64,000 bases of DNA from assembly GCF_039621855.1 (NCBI RefSeq), contig NZ_CP155071.1, forward strand, positions 3,472,001-3,536,000, read 5' to 3'. The notes beneath the pieces were generated by a model. The model was given only the letters and a program-made list of their open reading frames with translations, had not been told where the DNA came from and ran no database searches. Shown here piece after piece: positions 1 through 7,970 of the stretch; the stretch's first letter is position 1, and each line of letters opens with the position of its first letter. The stretch is from Erwinia sp. HDF1-3R. Lineage in GTDB: Bacteria > Pseudomonadota > Gammaproteobacteria > Enterobacterales > Enterobacteriaceae. A program made the position numbers and the translations under genes.

Positions 1-267
1 CGGCATTATTTCTCCACTATTTGTCGCTAACCTTGTTGGCGTAAGATAAATGAAGTTCTAACATTCAGATAAAGATGCCTGAACGGAAAGATGTACCATG
101 CAGGACAGTAGATGCGGTCTACAATAAGTATCAGGGCATGGGTGAAAACACCTTGCCCGGCATGGGGTTCGTACAGATTTGATATCGCTAATTACGGGAA
201 AAAGCTCACTTCCCTGGCGGGCAAAGCCTGCGCACAGCAATATAACAATAAAGAAATAACGCTATTC
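1..267. other. gene-free left edge
   Basis: I see no credible coding region here. The short open frames on both strands lack ribosome binding sites and any recognisable family. The segment ends in a plus-strand terminator, so it could be the 3' part of a transcript entering from outside the window. Confidence 0.5.
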
Positions 268-295
268 AGGGCGGGGGATTTCCCCGCCCTTTTTT
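268..295 (+). terminator. rho-independent terminator
   Basis: A perfect 9-bp stem (AGGGCGGGG at 268-276, CCCCGCCCT at 282-290) with a 5-nt loop is followed by a run of six T on the plus strand. No gene upstream inside the window claims it, so it probably ends a transcript that starts to the left of the window. Confidence 0.75.
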
Positions 296-300
296 ATATT

Positions 301-588
301 TTATCCCTTAATACTGTAATTACACTGATACCATGCTTTCATTAATCCCGGAAGACGGCTCGCCTGAGGTTTAATCGGTTCGACGGTGTCAAAACCCCGA
401 TCGGCACAATAGCGTTGCACATCTTCTCGCATCGCCGTTTTATTTACCGTTGTCGGATTAAAACGATACTGAACGGTATTTACAGCCGGGTCTTCATCCA
501 CTCTTTCAAACGCCCCAGGTTTACCTGACGTACAGCCTGCTAATAGCAGTGCAGCCAGGGCAACAAGGCAGGGAATACTCTTTTTCAT
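301..588 (-). CDS. small predicted lipoprotein
   Basis: A 95-residue protein with a lipoprotein signal: basic MKKS start, hydrophobic core and lipobox LLLAGC with the lipidated Cys at about residue 19. Thr at +2 predicts sorting to the outer membrane by the Lol rule. The mature part, about 75 residues, has two more cysteines (about 61 and 89) that could form a disulfide. The start is supported by an AGGAGAG motif 7 nt upstream of the ATG. The size and layout recall small YecR-like enterobacterial lipoproteins, but I do not recognise the family and give no function. It stands alone, and its 3' end abuts the plus-strand terminator at 268-295. Confidence 0.75.
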   Translation of the reverse strand: MKKSIPCLVALAALLLAGCTSGKPGAFERVDEDPAVNTVQYRFNPTTVNKTAMREDVQRYCADRGFDTVEPIKPQASRLPGLMKAWYQCNYSIKG

Positions 589-811
589 CTCATTACTCTC
601 CTCTGGTGCGGCATGATATCAGCCCCGGCTCTCCTCGCTATCGGAAAAAGCTATATTTGCGCTTTCTTTAGCCGACATTTGCATTAACTTACCTATTGAT
701 TCGATTCAGCGAACCATCTGGCGTCATTGGCGAGGGAATGCGATTATGCAGTTAGACACAGTAACGAGTCTGCACCACACCAGGATTTACTAAAAAATTA
801 CAATGATTTAT
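589..811. other. intergenic region, possible small RNA gene
   Basis: About 220 bp without a coding frame I would defend. It carries the leader of the lipoprotein gene on the minus strand and ends in a strong plus-strand terminator with no plus-strand gene before it. That combination is what a small RNA gene looks like. I do not recognise the sequence as a known enterobacterial sRNA. Confidence 0.35.
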
Positions 812-837
812 GCCCGCGGCGAGCGGGCTTTTTTTTT
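812..837 (+). terminator. strong rho-independent terminator
   Basis: GCCCGC (812-817) pairs with GCGGGC (823-828) around a 5-nt loop, followed by nine T. On the minus strand no T-run follows the stem, so the element is directional and serves a plus-strand transcript. It lies directly beyond the stop codon of the convergent minus-strand membrane protein gene. Confidence 0.8.
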
Positions 838-839
838 GC

Positions 840-1649
840 TTAATTTGCATTTCCGCTGAGTATGATACGCAAAACGGCCGCAGAACGCTTAACCGGAAGT
901 GCCAGCACGGATTGATACAGATCGAGGGTCATATCACAGAGTTTAGTCCGGTTAATGTCTGGCTCGGCGGGTGTATTGAGCGTTTGCAGGTCGCTGCCCC
1001 ATTTCCGATAGAGCGTTCGGACAGTCGTGTGTAAATCCCGATTTGCACCCGACACATCCTGCTGCGTTACCGTTTCGCTGGCGTGTTGCAGAAAGCTGTC
1101 CATTGCATCTTTCTCACGACTTAACAGCGATTCCGGCAACAGTTCATCGGTATTAATCCCGCCGCTGACCTGAGGAAAAAGGAATTTGAAACACAGATTG
1201 GGATCTTTCTGCCGCAGTACCATCATCTCTTCGACTGAAATACGCATATAGGCAACCACATCGCTGTCGCTGGCATAAGCGAGTCGCTGATTAAGCAGGT
1301 CAGCAAGATCCGGGCGCAGCCGCTGCTGGGCTTCCGCTTCATTGGCCCCCTCTTTCAGGGCCGTCAGATATTCCTGCTCTATTTTTTTATAGAGGTCAGG
1401 CTGCTGGGCTTTTACCGTGCGCCAGACCGGCTGCAGGGCCAGATGCCTGACTGCCTCAGCAATTTTCTCTGCATGCTGCTCCTGCGGCAGCCGCCAGCCG
1501 AAATAATAGAAATTTCCGACAAAGAGCAGGGTAAATGCCAGTATGGCGGCGGTTGTCTTACTGAAGGCGCCGCGTTTTTGCAGCAGGGAGAGCACGAGAA
1601 TAACGGCAAGGCCGAAGATAAAGGAAATAAGGGTAGGCTGTGAAATCAA
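840..1649 (-). CDS. membrane-anchored protein of unknown function
   Basis: A 269-residue protein with two predicted transmembrane helices near the N-terminus (about 7-24 and 32-52), then a hydrophilic, probably mostly helical domain of about 215 residues. It is therefore likely an inner-membrane protein with one large soluble domain. The start codon appears to be TTG: an AGGA motif lies 7 nt upstream, and the nearby ATG is in another frame and stops at once. I recognise no catalytic motif. The usp/iclR pair lies upstream on the same strand after a gap of about 50 bp, so weak co-transcription is possible. Function unknown. Confidence 0.75.
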   Translation of the reverse strand: MISQPTLISFIFGLAVILVLSLLQKRGAFSKTTAAILAFTLLFVGNFYYFGWRLPQEQHAEKIAEAVRHLALQPVWRTVKAQQPDLYKKIEQEYLTALKEGANEAEAQQRLRPDLADLLNQRLAYASDSDVVAYMRISVEEMMVLRQKDPNLCFKFLFPQVSGGINTDELLPESLLSREKDAMDSFLQHASETVTQQDVSGANRDLHTTVRTLYRKWGSDLQTLNTPAEPDINRTKLCDMTLDLYQSVLALPVKRSAAVLRIILSGNAN

Positions 1650-1701
1650 AATGGCATCCTGTTATGCAGGGCCAGCTTACGCCAGCCCTGATAATGAAGC
1701 G

Positions 1702-2154
1702 CTAGTCGGCGCGTACGTCCACCAGCACCGGACAGCTGGCATGTTCGATCACGGCCGCACTCACCGACCCTTTAAGCAGCCGGTTAAATGAGGAGAGATG
1801 GCGGCGCCCCATAATAATCATCGCCACGTGCAGCTCGTTCGCCACCGCTACAATCGTTTCCGCCGATTCACCGGCTACCACGCGTCCGGTTGCCGTAACG
1901 CCAGCGGCCTGTAAGCCCGCCAGCGCCTGACGCACGGCGGCCTCGGCGGTGTTCTGCTCGTCCAGGGCCGCGCCAAAGTCACCCGGGTCTTCCCCGGCCT
2001 CAATAATCCAGGCGCCAGTCGTGCTGGCGTAGCTGGCATCAACGCAGCATAACACCACCACCTGTGCCTGAAGTGCGCAGGCCTGCTCACTGGCCAGCTG
2101 TACGACCTTACGGGCAATAGCCGAGTTATCAACGGCCACTAAAAGCGTTTTCAT
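1702..2154 (-). CDS. universal stress protein, UspA family
   Basis: A 150-residue single-domain Usp-fold protein. The N-terminus KTLLVAVDNS is the usual first beta strand with its Asp, and the C-terminal MGRRHLSSFNRLLKGSVS matches the ATP-binding pattern G-2x-G-9x-G-S/T, except that the second glycine is His. Nucleotide binding is therefore likely but not certain. A GGAGAGGG-type ribosome binding site precedes the ATG. The gene starts 12 bp after the stop of the IclR-type regulator gene, so the two probably form one transcript; the Usp may respond to the same signal as the regulator and the divergent efflux genes. Which of the E. coli Usp proteins is its counterpart cannot be said. Confidence 0.9.
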   Translation of the reverse strand: MKTLLVAVDNSAIARKVVQLASEQACALQAQVVVLCCVDASYASTTGAWIIEAGEDPGDFGAALDEQNTAEAAVRQALAGLQAAGVTATGRVVAGESAETIVAVANELHVAMIIMGRRHLSSFNRLLKGSVSAAVIEHASCPVLVDVRAD

Positions 2155-2166
2155 ATCCCTCTCCTG

Positions 2167-2949
2167 TCAGTTACGAAGGGTCACCTTGCCTATCTCATCT
2201 ACCAGCGCCTCTTTGCATTTAAGGATCTCGGTACGATAGAGCGCCTCATGCTTTTGAAAACGGGTGGATGGAACCAGTAAGCTAATGGAAAAGCGCCCCA
2301 AAATAGTATCGATCGCTACCGCCATAGTAGAAATCCCTTCCAGCGTCTCACCGCGGTCATAGGATAATCCGGTACGGCGGATCTCATGCAGCCGCGCAAG
2401 CAGCTCTGGAAATGCCTTTACGGTAAGGTCTGTCATCGCCTTATAGGCATCGCCCACCAGCGCCCGGGCCTGCTCATCGCTGTCCAGCGCCAGCAGCGCT
2501 TTGCCGCCTGAAGTGCTGTACAACGGCAGGTTAAGACCGATGCGCGGTACCACCCGCAGCTCGCGGTCGGCCACCACGCAGTGAACAATCGCCAGCTGAA
2601 CGCCACTTGCCCGCGCCAGCGACACGGTTTCGCCAGTAGCATCACTCAGCGCCTGTAGCCACGGCTGAGCAATGGCCACCACGTCAGTATGCAGCGTAGC
2701 AATGAGTCGCAGCAGCGCCGGGCCCAGTCGCACTCCGCCAACGCCGTGGCTGCGCACCAGCTGTACCGAGTCCAGCGCACTCACGATCCGCTGTACCGTC
2801 GAGCGCGGCAGGGAAACCGCCTGAGCGATTTCACCCAGGCTCATGCCGTTCGGACAGTCACCCAGGGCATTCAATATTTTAGCCGCCCGTGCGATGACCT
2901 GAATCCCACCCGCTCGATCTTCATCCCGCGGGATTGAAAGTTCAGACAT
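2167..2949 (-). CDS. IclR family transcriptional regulator
   Basis: A 260-residue IclR-type regulator: N-terminal winged helix (about 14-75; the helix-turn-helix spans MSLGEIAQAVSLPRSTVQRI) and a C-terminal GAF-like effector domain with the usual GGKALLAL and YDRGETLEGIST segments. IclR proteins bind short palindromes as dimers and sense small, often aromatic or carboxylic, ligands. An AAGGAA site precedes the ATG. It is divergent from the efflux pair at 3114-5743, and the 165-bp gap holds two copies of a 21-bp palindrome that probably are its operators. Co-transcribed with the downstream usp gene. The effector is unknown. Confidence 0.92.
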   Translation of the reverse strand: MSELSIPRDEDRAGGIQVIARAAKILNALGDCPNGMSLGEIAQAVSLPRSTVQRIVSALDSVQLVRSHGVGGVRLGPALLRLIATLHTDVVAIAQPWLQALSDATGETVSLARASGVQLAIVHCVVADRELRVVPRIGLNLPLYSTSGGKALLALDSDEQARALVGDAYKAMTDLTVKAFPELLARLHEIRRTGLSYDRGETLEGISTMAVAIDTILGRFSISLLVPSTRFQKHEALYRTEILKCKEALVDEIGKVTLRN

Positions 2950-3007
2950 AAGCGTTCCTTCTTTTTGGATGGCGATACTTTAGCACTAATTTATCCTCAC
3001 CGGCACG

Positions 3008-3076
3008 CTGTACCGCATTGCAATACAGGTTATCGCAGAGTAATATCGTCAGCCACTGTATCGCTATGCAATACAG
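3008..3076. promoter_or_regulatory. two tandem operator-like palindromes
   Basis: Two 21-bp copies, at 3008-3028 and 3056-3076, share the pattern CTGTAYCGC, two variable bases, then TGCAATACAG. Their start points are 48 bp apart, and each has CTGTA/TACAG arms. The second palindrome extends to CACTGTAT (3054-3061) and ATACAGTG (3071-3078). They lie between the IclR-type gene and the divergent efflux gene. Inference: these are binding sites for the IclR-type regulator that control both directions. Confidence 0.7.
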
Positions 3077-3113
3077 TGCACCAATAACCCTATTTTTCCT
3101 GCGGAACCCTGTT

Positions 3114-4718
3114 ATGAATGCTGTACCGGCCCCGGCCCCTCATCCTTTTACCCTGCGTCTGGCACTGGGAATGGTGGGCGTGCTGATAGCGGCGATGACC
3201 TCGGGGCTTAATGACCGCGTCACCGACCTGGCACTGGCCGACGTGCGTGCGGCGATTGGCTTTAGTTACGACAGTGCAACCTGGATAACTTCAGCATGGC
3301 AGGCAGCGGAAGTCTCAGCGATGATGGTTGCCCCCTGGTTTGCCGTCACTTTCTCACTGCGCCGGTTTGCGCTGGTGATGACCTTTGGCTTCGCCGCCAC
3401 CGGCCTGCTGCAACCCTTTGCGCCCACGCCCGGCCTGTTTGTCGCCCTGCGGGTCGTTCAGGGCCTGTTCGGCGGCGCGCTGCCGCCGCTGCTGATGACC
3501 GTGGCGCTGCGTTTTTTACCGCCGCCGTTCAAACTCTATGGCCTTGCCGCCTATGCGCTGACTGCGACCTTCGGTCCCAATATCGCTGCCTCGCTGGCCG
3601 CTTTCTGGACCGACTCTGTCGGCTGGCAGTTTGTTTTCTGGCAGGTAATACCGCCCAGCCTGGTGGCTGGCCTGCTGATTGGCTGGGGGATCCCTCAGGA
3701 TCCGCTGCGACTGGCCCGTTTTCAGCAGATCGATCTGTTCGGCATGCTGACCGGCTGTAGCGGAATGGCGCTGTTGATCCTGGCACTCGGCCAGGGTGAA
3801 CGACTGGACTGGCTGAACTCACCGCTAATCGCCGCCATGCTGCTGGCTGCGGCCGCCCTGCTGGTGGTGTTCTTTATCAATGAGTGGTTTCACCCCGTGC
3901 CACTGTTCAAATTGCAGATGCTGGCGCGCAGAAACCTGAGCCACGGGCTGCTGGTGCTGGCGGGCGTACTGCTGGTCGCGCTTTCCGGGTCCGCCCTGCC
4001 ATCGGCCTGGTTTGCTCAGGTAGGAGGGTTCCGCCCCGCACAGTTTGCTCCGCTGGCGCTGACTATCGGTCTGCCTCAGCTGCTAATCGCACCACTGCTC
4101 GCCGCCCTGCTTAATCTGCGCTGGATTGACTGCCGCTGGATGCTGACCCTTGGCGCGATCCTGCTCAGTCTCTCCTGCCTGATGGGTATGCAGCTGACGG
4201 ATGAGTGGAGCAGACAGAACTTCTGGCTGATCCAGACGCTTCAGGCTTTTGGGCAACCAATGCTTATTTTGCCAGTGCTGATGAGCGCCACCAGCGTCGT
4301 TCAGCCGCCGGAAGGGCCTTACGCCTCGGCGATGTTCAATACCGTGCGGGGGTTCTCCAGCGTGGCGGCCGGTAGCCTGGTCGAAAACTTCCTTACCCAC
4401 CGCGAAAAGTTTCATTCTCATATCCTGGTCGATCAGCTGGGGAATCGGCCCTGGCTGATTACGGCGGATAATGCTGCCAGTGCGGGCCCGCTCTCGCCAC
4501 TCCTGCCGGACGGATCAGTCAGCTCGGTGGAAAATGTAGGCCACTTTGCCACGCTGGTTAAACATCAGGCGGTGATCCTCAGCATCAGCGATGGCTACCT
4601 GCTGATTATCGGTGCCGCCCTGCTGTTGGTCCTGCTGACGGCGTGGCTCCCAAAACGCGTGTATCCGCCACAAACGCTTCTTCAACATCCTATCCAGGTG
4701 CCAGGAAAATTATCATGA
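3114..4718 (+). CDS. MFS multidrug efflux transporter, EmrB/QacA (DHA2) type
   Basis: About 534 residues with the many hydrophobic segments of a 14-helix DHA2 transporter: MFS folds with a proton-antiport N-terminal half and the GLxxA-rich helices seen in EmrB relatives. The ATG at 3114 is chosen because the upstream 32 codons would run through the operator palindromes; GCGGAA upstream is a weak ribosome binding site. The stop overlaps the start of the downstream membrane-fusion gene in an ATGA, so the two are translationally coupled. Together with an outer-membrane TolC-type channel, not encoded here, they would export drugs or toxic aromatics. The real substrate is not visible from sequence. 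Control by the divergent IclR-type regulator is likely. Confidence 0.88.
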   Translation: MNAVPAPAPHPFTLRLALGMVGVLIAAMTSGLNDRVTDLALADVRAAIGFSYDSATWITSAWQAAEVSAMMVAPWFAVTFSLRRFALVMTFGFAATGLLQPFAPTPGLFVALRVVQGLFGGALPPLLMTVALRFLPPPFKLYGLAAYALTATFGPNIAASLAAFWTDSVGWQFVFWQVIPPSLVAGLLIGWGIPQDPLRLARFQQIDLFGMLTGCSGMALLILALGQGERLDWLNSPLIAAMLLAAAALLVVFFINEWFHPVPLFKLQMLARRNLSHGLLVLAGVLLVALSGSALPSAWFAQVGGFRPAQFAPLALTIGLPQLLIAPLLAALLNLRWIDCRWMLTLGAILLSLSCLMGMQLTDEWSRQNFWLIQTLQAFGQPMLILPVLMSATSVVQPPEGPYASAMFNTVRGFSSVAAGSLVENFLTHREKFHSHILVDQLGNRPWLITADNAASAGPLSPLLPDGSVSSVENVGHFATLVKHQAVILSISDGYLLIIGAALLLVLLTAWLPKRVYPPQTLLQHPIQVPGKLS

Positions 4719-5743
4719 GTTTAGTCACTGCAAAACGCCCTCTGCTTTTAGCGCTGCTGCTGATCCTGCTGCTGGCCTGCGCCTTTGTGATCTGGTCAGC
4801 AATGCGCCACCATCATGCCCGGACCGATGATGCGACGGTGGTGGCCGATTACACGCTGGTCGCACCCAAAGTGTCGGGCTATATCCGTAGGGTGAACGTC
4901 AGCGATAATCAGCAGGTGAAGGCGGGCGACACGCTGGCCACGATTGACGACAGCGATTACCGCGTGGCGCTGGAAACGGCACTGGCAAACCTGGAAATCA
5001 GTCAGGCAAAGTTAAGCAGCGTACAGGCTCAGCTGGAACAGCAGCAGGCGGCGATCGCGCAAAGCGATGCGGCAGTCAGCGCCAGCGAAGCCACCCTTAA
5101 CTATGCGCAGCAGAATGCCGGGCGCTACCGTCGCCTTCTGAACACCGGCACCGGCACTGCGGATGAGCAGCAAAAAACCCAGGCGGCCATGCAGGAAGCC
5201 GCCTCCCAGCTGCGTCAGAGCCAGGCAGCCGCGCTCTCGGCTCGTAAACAGACCGGTGTCCTGCGCGCCAGCCTCCGCCAGGCGAATGCCGATATCGCGG
5301 CTTCGACGGCGGCAGTCGATCAGGCCCGCCTCAACCTTTCTTACACTATTATTCGTTCACCGGTTGATGGCACCGTCGGCCAGCGTACGGTGCGGCAGGG
5401 CGCGTGGGTGACGGCAGGCACGCGCCTGCTGGCGGTCGTGCCCCTCAGCCAGTCTTACGTGCTGGCTAACTTCCTGGAAACGCAGCTGGGCGACGTCAGA
5501 TCCGGTCAGCCCGTGACCCTCAGCGTCGATGCCCTGCCCGGCGTCACCCTGCATGGTCGCGTTGACAGTATTGCACCGGCTACCGGCTCAACCTTTGCGG
5601 CGATCACCGCTGATAACGCCACCGGTAATTACACTAAAGTCACCCAGCGCCTGCCGGTAAAAATCGTGCTGGATCCGGGTCAGGTTGACCGGACGCGTCT
5701 GCGAGTGGGAATGTCAGTCATTTCGGAAATTGAACCGCGTTAA
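4715..5743 (+). CDS. HlyD/EmrA-type membrane fusion protein
   Basis: About 342 residues. Layout: one N-terminal transmembrane anchor (about 10-30), a biotinyl-lipoyl-like half motif (VAPKVSGYIRRVNVSDNQ), a long coiled-coil hairpin rich in Gln, Ala and Ser (about 85-200), the second lipoyl half (IIRSPVDGTVGQRTV) and a beta-barrel C-terminal domain. This is the periplasmic adaptor that links the MFS pump to a TolC-type channel. The ATG at 4715 overlaps the stop of the pump gene by 4 nt; the upstream open frame to 4643 lies inside the pump gene and is not used. No third, outer-membrane component is present in the window. Confidence 0.92.
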   Translation: MSLVTAKRPLLLALLLILLLACAFVIWSAMRHHHARTDDATVVADYTLVAPKVSGYIRRVNVSDNQQVKAGDTLATIDDSDYRVALETALANLEISQAKLSSVQAQLEQQQAAIAQSDAAVSASEATLNYAQQNAGRYRRLLNTGTGTADEQQKTQAAMQEAASQLRQSQAAALSARKQTGVLRASLRQANADIAASTAAVDQARLNLSYTIIRSPVDGTVGQRTVRQGAWVTAGTRLLAVVPLSQSYVLANFLETQLGDVRSGQPVTLSVDALPGVTLHGRVDSIAPATGSTFAAITADNATGNYTKVTQRLPVKIVLDPGQVDRTRLRVGMSVISEIEPR

Positions 5744-5839
5744 CGGTGGGGGTATTCTCAGCGTATCCGACTTTATTCAGGCGAGAATAACGGGTAAATT
5801 GACCCGCTGTTCTGCCATCACCGCTCAGAGGACGCGTTT

Positions 5840-5911
5840 GTGAAATATGCACTGATGGGAATTTCGTTCATTCTGCTGATTTGGGTTGGCACTTTTTTAC
5901 TGATGCTGTAA
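5840..5911 (+). CDS. ypdK: YpdK-like 23-residue membrane peptide
   Basis: A 23-codon frame, GTG start, encoding MKYALMGISFILLIWVGTFLLML: an almost entirely hydrophobic single transmembrane helix. It closely resembles E. coli YpdK (23 residues, same MKY...MGISF...W.GTF pattern) and has the same position, convergent with alaC. An AGAGGA ribosome binding site lies 7 nt upstream of the GTG, which fixes the start. YpdK belongs to the group of small inner-membrane proteins whose function is unknown. Confidence 0.85.
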   Translation: MKYALMGISFILLIWVGTFLLML

Positions 5912-5952
5912 CCCCTGGACAGGGGCCAGGCCTGACGGCCCGGCCCTCGTCG

Positions 5953-7188
5953 TTAAACGTCCTCTTCGCTGACTTTAGTGGTCACAGGAAGAAGGCCGTC
6001 CGCACGAAACATCGCCTTGATCCCTCTTACCGCCTGACGAATGCGATCGCTATTTTCAATCAGCGCAAAGCGCACGTGGGTGTCACCGTAATCACCAAAT
6101 CCGATGCCTGGGGAAACGCACACTTTCGCTTCCTGTAGCATATGTTTGGCGAAGTCCAGCGATCCCATTGCGCGGTAGTGGTCGGGGATCTTCGCCCAGA
6201 CGTACATGGAGGCTTTAGGGATTTCAACCATCCACCCCGCCTCATGCAGACCTTTAACCAGCACGTCACGGCGGCGTTTATACTGTTCAGCAATGTCGCG
6301 TACGCACTGCTGATCGCCCTCCAGCGCGGCGATGGCCGCCACCTGTAGCGGCGTAAAGGTGCCGTAGTCGTGATAGCTTTTGATGCGCGCCAGCGCAGCA
6401 ACCAGCTCCTTATTCCCCACCATAAAGCCAATACGCCAGCCGGCCATATTGTAACTTTTCGACAGGGTAAAGAACTCTACCGCCACCTCGCGCGCACCGG
6501 GCACTTCCATAATAGAGGGCGCTTTCCAGCCGTCATAAACGATATCCGCATAAGCGAGGTCGTGGATCACCAGCACGTTGTACTGCTTCGCCAGCGCGAT
6601 AACCCGTTCAAAAAAATCCAGCTCAACGCACTGGGCGGTGGGATTTGACGGGAAGCCGAGGATCATCATTTTCGGCTTCGGATAGCTTTCCCGGATCGCC
6701 CGCTCCAGCTCGTTAAAAAAATCTACGCCCTCAACCAGCGGTACCGAACGGACCTGAGCACCGGCAATCACGGCGCCATAGATATGAATCGGATAGCTGG
6801 GATTTGGCACCAGCACCGTATCACCGTGATCCAGCGTCGCCAGCATCAAATGGGCCAGCCCCTCTTTCGAGCCAATGGTGACAATCGCCTCTGTTTCAGG
6901 ATCGATATCAACCTGATAGCGGTCGGCATACCAGCGAGAAATGGCGCGGCGCAGGCGGGGAATACCGCGCGAGGTGGAGTAGCCGTGCGTATCATCGCGC
7001 TGGGCGACGGTGCACAGTTTTTCTACGATATGCGGCGGCGTGGGGCCATCGGGATTCCCCATGCTGAAATCAATAATATCTTCACCGCGACGGCGCGCAG
7101 CCATCTTCAGTTCGGCGGTAATATTGAAAACATAGGGCGGTAGACGTTCGATACGGGAAAAACGACGTGCAGAGCTGATGTCAGCCAT
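5953..7188 (-). CDS. alaC: glutamate-pyruvate aminotransferase AlaC
   Basis: A 411-residue PLP-dependent class I/II aminotransferase, near-identical over most of its length to E. coli AlaC (formerly YfdZ, 412 residues). It makes L-alanine from pyruvate and glutamate in the cytosol. Visible: the substrate/PLP loop GSKEGLAH, the NPSYPIH and GFPSNPTAQ segments, Asp-Leu-Ala-Tyr (HDLAYADI) contacting the cofactor and the PLP-lysine motif [10 protein letters not shown]. The C-terminal SEEDV differs from E. coli, as expected. Upstream, the leader holds a perfect GACCAG-AAA-CTGGTC palindrome (7235-7249) of unknown role. Its 3' end converges on ypdK. Confidence 0.96.
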   Translation of the reverse strand: MADISSARRFSRIERLPPYVFNITAELKMAARRRGEDIIDFSMGNPDGPTPPHIVEKLCTVAQRDDTHGYSTSRGIPRLRRAISRWYADRYQVDIDPETEAIVTIGSKEGLAHLMLATLDHGDTVLVPNPSYPIHIYGAVIAGAQVRSVPLVEGVDFFNELERAIRESYPKPKMMILGFPSNPTAQCVELDFFERVIALAKQYNVLVIHDLAYADIVYDGWKAPSIMEVPGAREVAVEFFTLSKSYNMAGWRIGFMVGNKELVAALARIKSYHDYGTFTPLQVAAIAALEGDQQCVRDIAEQYKRRRDVLVKGLHEAGWMVEIPKASMYVWAKIPDHYRAMGSLDFAKHMLQEAKVCVSPGIGFGDYGDTHVRFALIENSDRIRQAVRGIKAMFRADGLLPVTTKVSEEDV

Positions 7189-7306
7189 TGAAACCTCTGA
7201 TTTACGTTAGCGCCCGGACCGTCCGAGCGACGCCGACCAGAAACTGGTCTGTCAGTGAACATATCGCAGGCAGCCTGGGTTTGTCGAGATGAGGCGTAAC
7301 ATTTTT

Positions 7307-7834
7307 TTAACGATCGCGCGCCAGGCAACCAAAGGTCCAGTCATTTACCCACTGACCGCGCAGCAGGTAATTCTCGCGCAGCGTGCCCTCAAGCTGGAAG
7401 CCGTTTTTCTCCAGCACCCGGCGCGAAGGCCAGTTCCCCTCCACCACCTGCGCCCTGAGCTTATGGAACTCACAGGTCTCAAACAGGTAGTCCACCATCG
7501 CCGACAGCGCTTCGGTGCCATAGCCCTGGTTAAAATGCCCGCTGAGCAGCGAGTAGCCCACTTCAGCCTGACGCCAGGGGATCCATTCGGCATTCGCGCC
7601 AATCAGGCCAATGGCTTCACCCGTTTCCGCCAGGCGGATCGTCAGGCAGAGCATATGGTAGCTGGTCACCTGCCAGGGCGCGAGGCGCAGGGTAAAGCGC
7701 TGGCGAATATCGGCCTCCTGCGGGATCTCGCTGATAAATGCCATGCTGGTTTTATCCCGGTGTACCTGTTGAAACAGCTGCCAGTCGTCTGGCACCAGCC
7801 GGGTCAGTCGAAGCCTGTCAGTGGTCAGTTGCAT
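7307..7834 (-). CDS. GNAT family N-acetyltransferase, RimJ/RimL-like
   Basis: About 175 residues with the Acetyltransf_3 pattern: N-terminal MQLTTDRLRLTRLVPDDW, a central beta strand with AEVGYSLLSGHFNQGYGTEAL (the acetyl-CoA pyrophosphate-binding Q/RxxGxG/A loop is QGYGTE) and the C-terminal VVEGNWPSRRVLEKNGFQLEG motif typical of the RimJ/RimL group. These enzymes acetylate protein N-termini, ribosomal proteins or small amines; the substrate here is unknown. The ATG at 7834 is chosen over 7873 because AGAGGA sits 6 nt before it. It lies in the alaC-ypdA gap, where E. coli has no such gene. Confidence 0.9.
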   Translation of the reverse strand: MQLTTDRLRLTRLVPDDWQLFQQVHRDKTSMAFISEIPQEADIRQRFTLRLAPWQVTSYHMLCLTIRLAETGEAIGLIGANAEWIPWRQAEVGYSLLSGHFNQGYGTEALSAMVDYLFETCEFHKLRAQVVEGNWPSRRVLEKNGFQLEGTLRENYLLRGQWVNDWTFGCLARDR

Positions 7835-7970
7835 AAATATCCTCTGGCGGTCTGCAAGGTGAAAATTGATCAAGATACCTGTTCGGGGTAATCCACGACC
7901 TCATGCCTGGCACAACCTCCCCACTTTACATATTATAGGCGATGACTTTTTCACGTCTGCCGAGGCGCCC

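Noticed and set aside
3018-3113. N-terminal extension of the MFS transporter
   Set aside because: It would run through the second operator palindrome and has no ribosome binding site; the ATG at 3114 begins the transporter homology.
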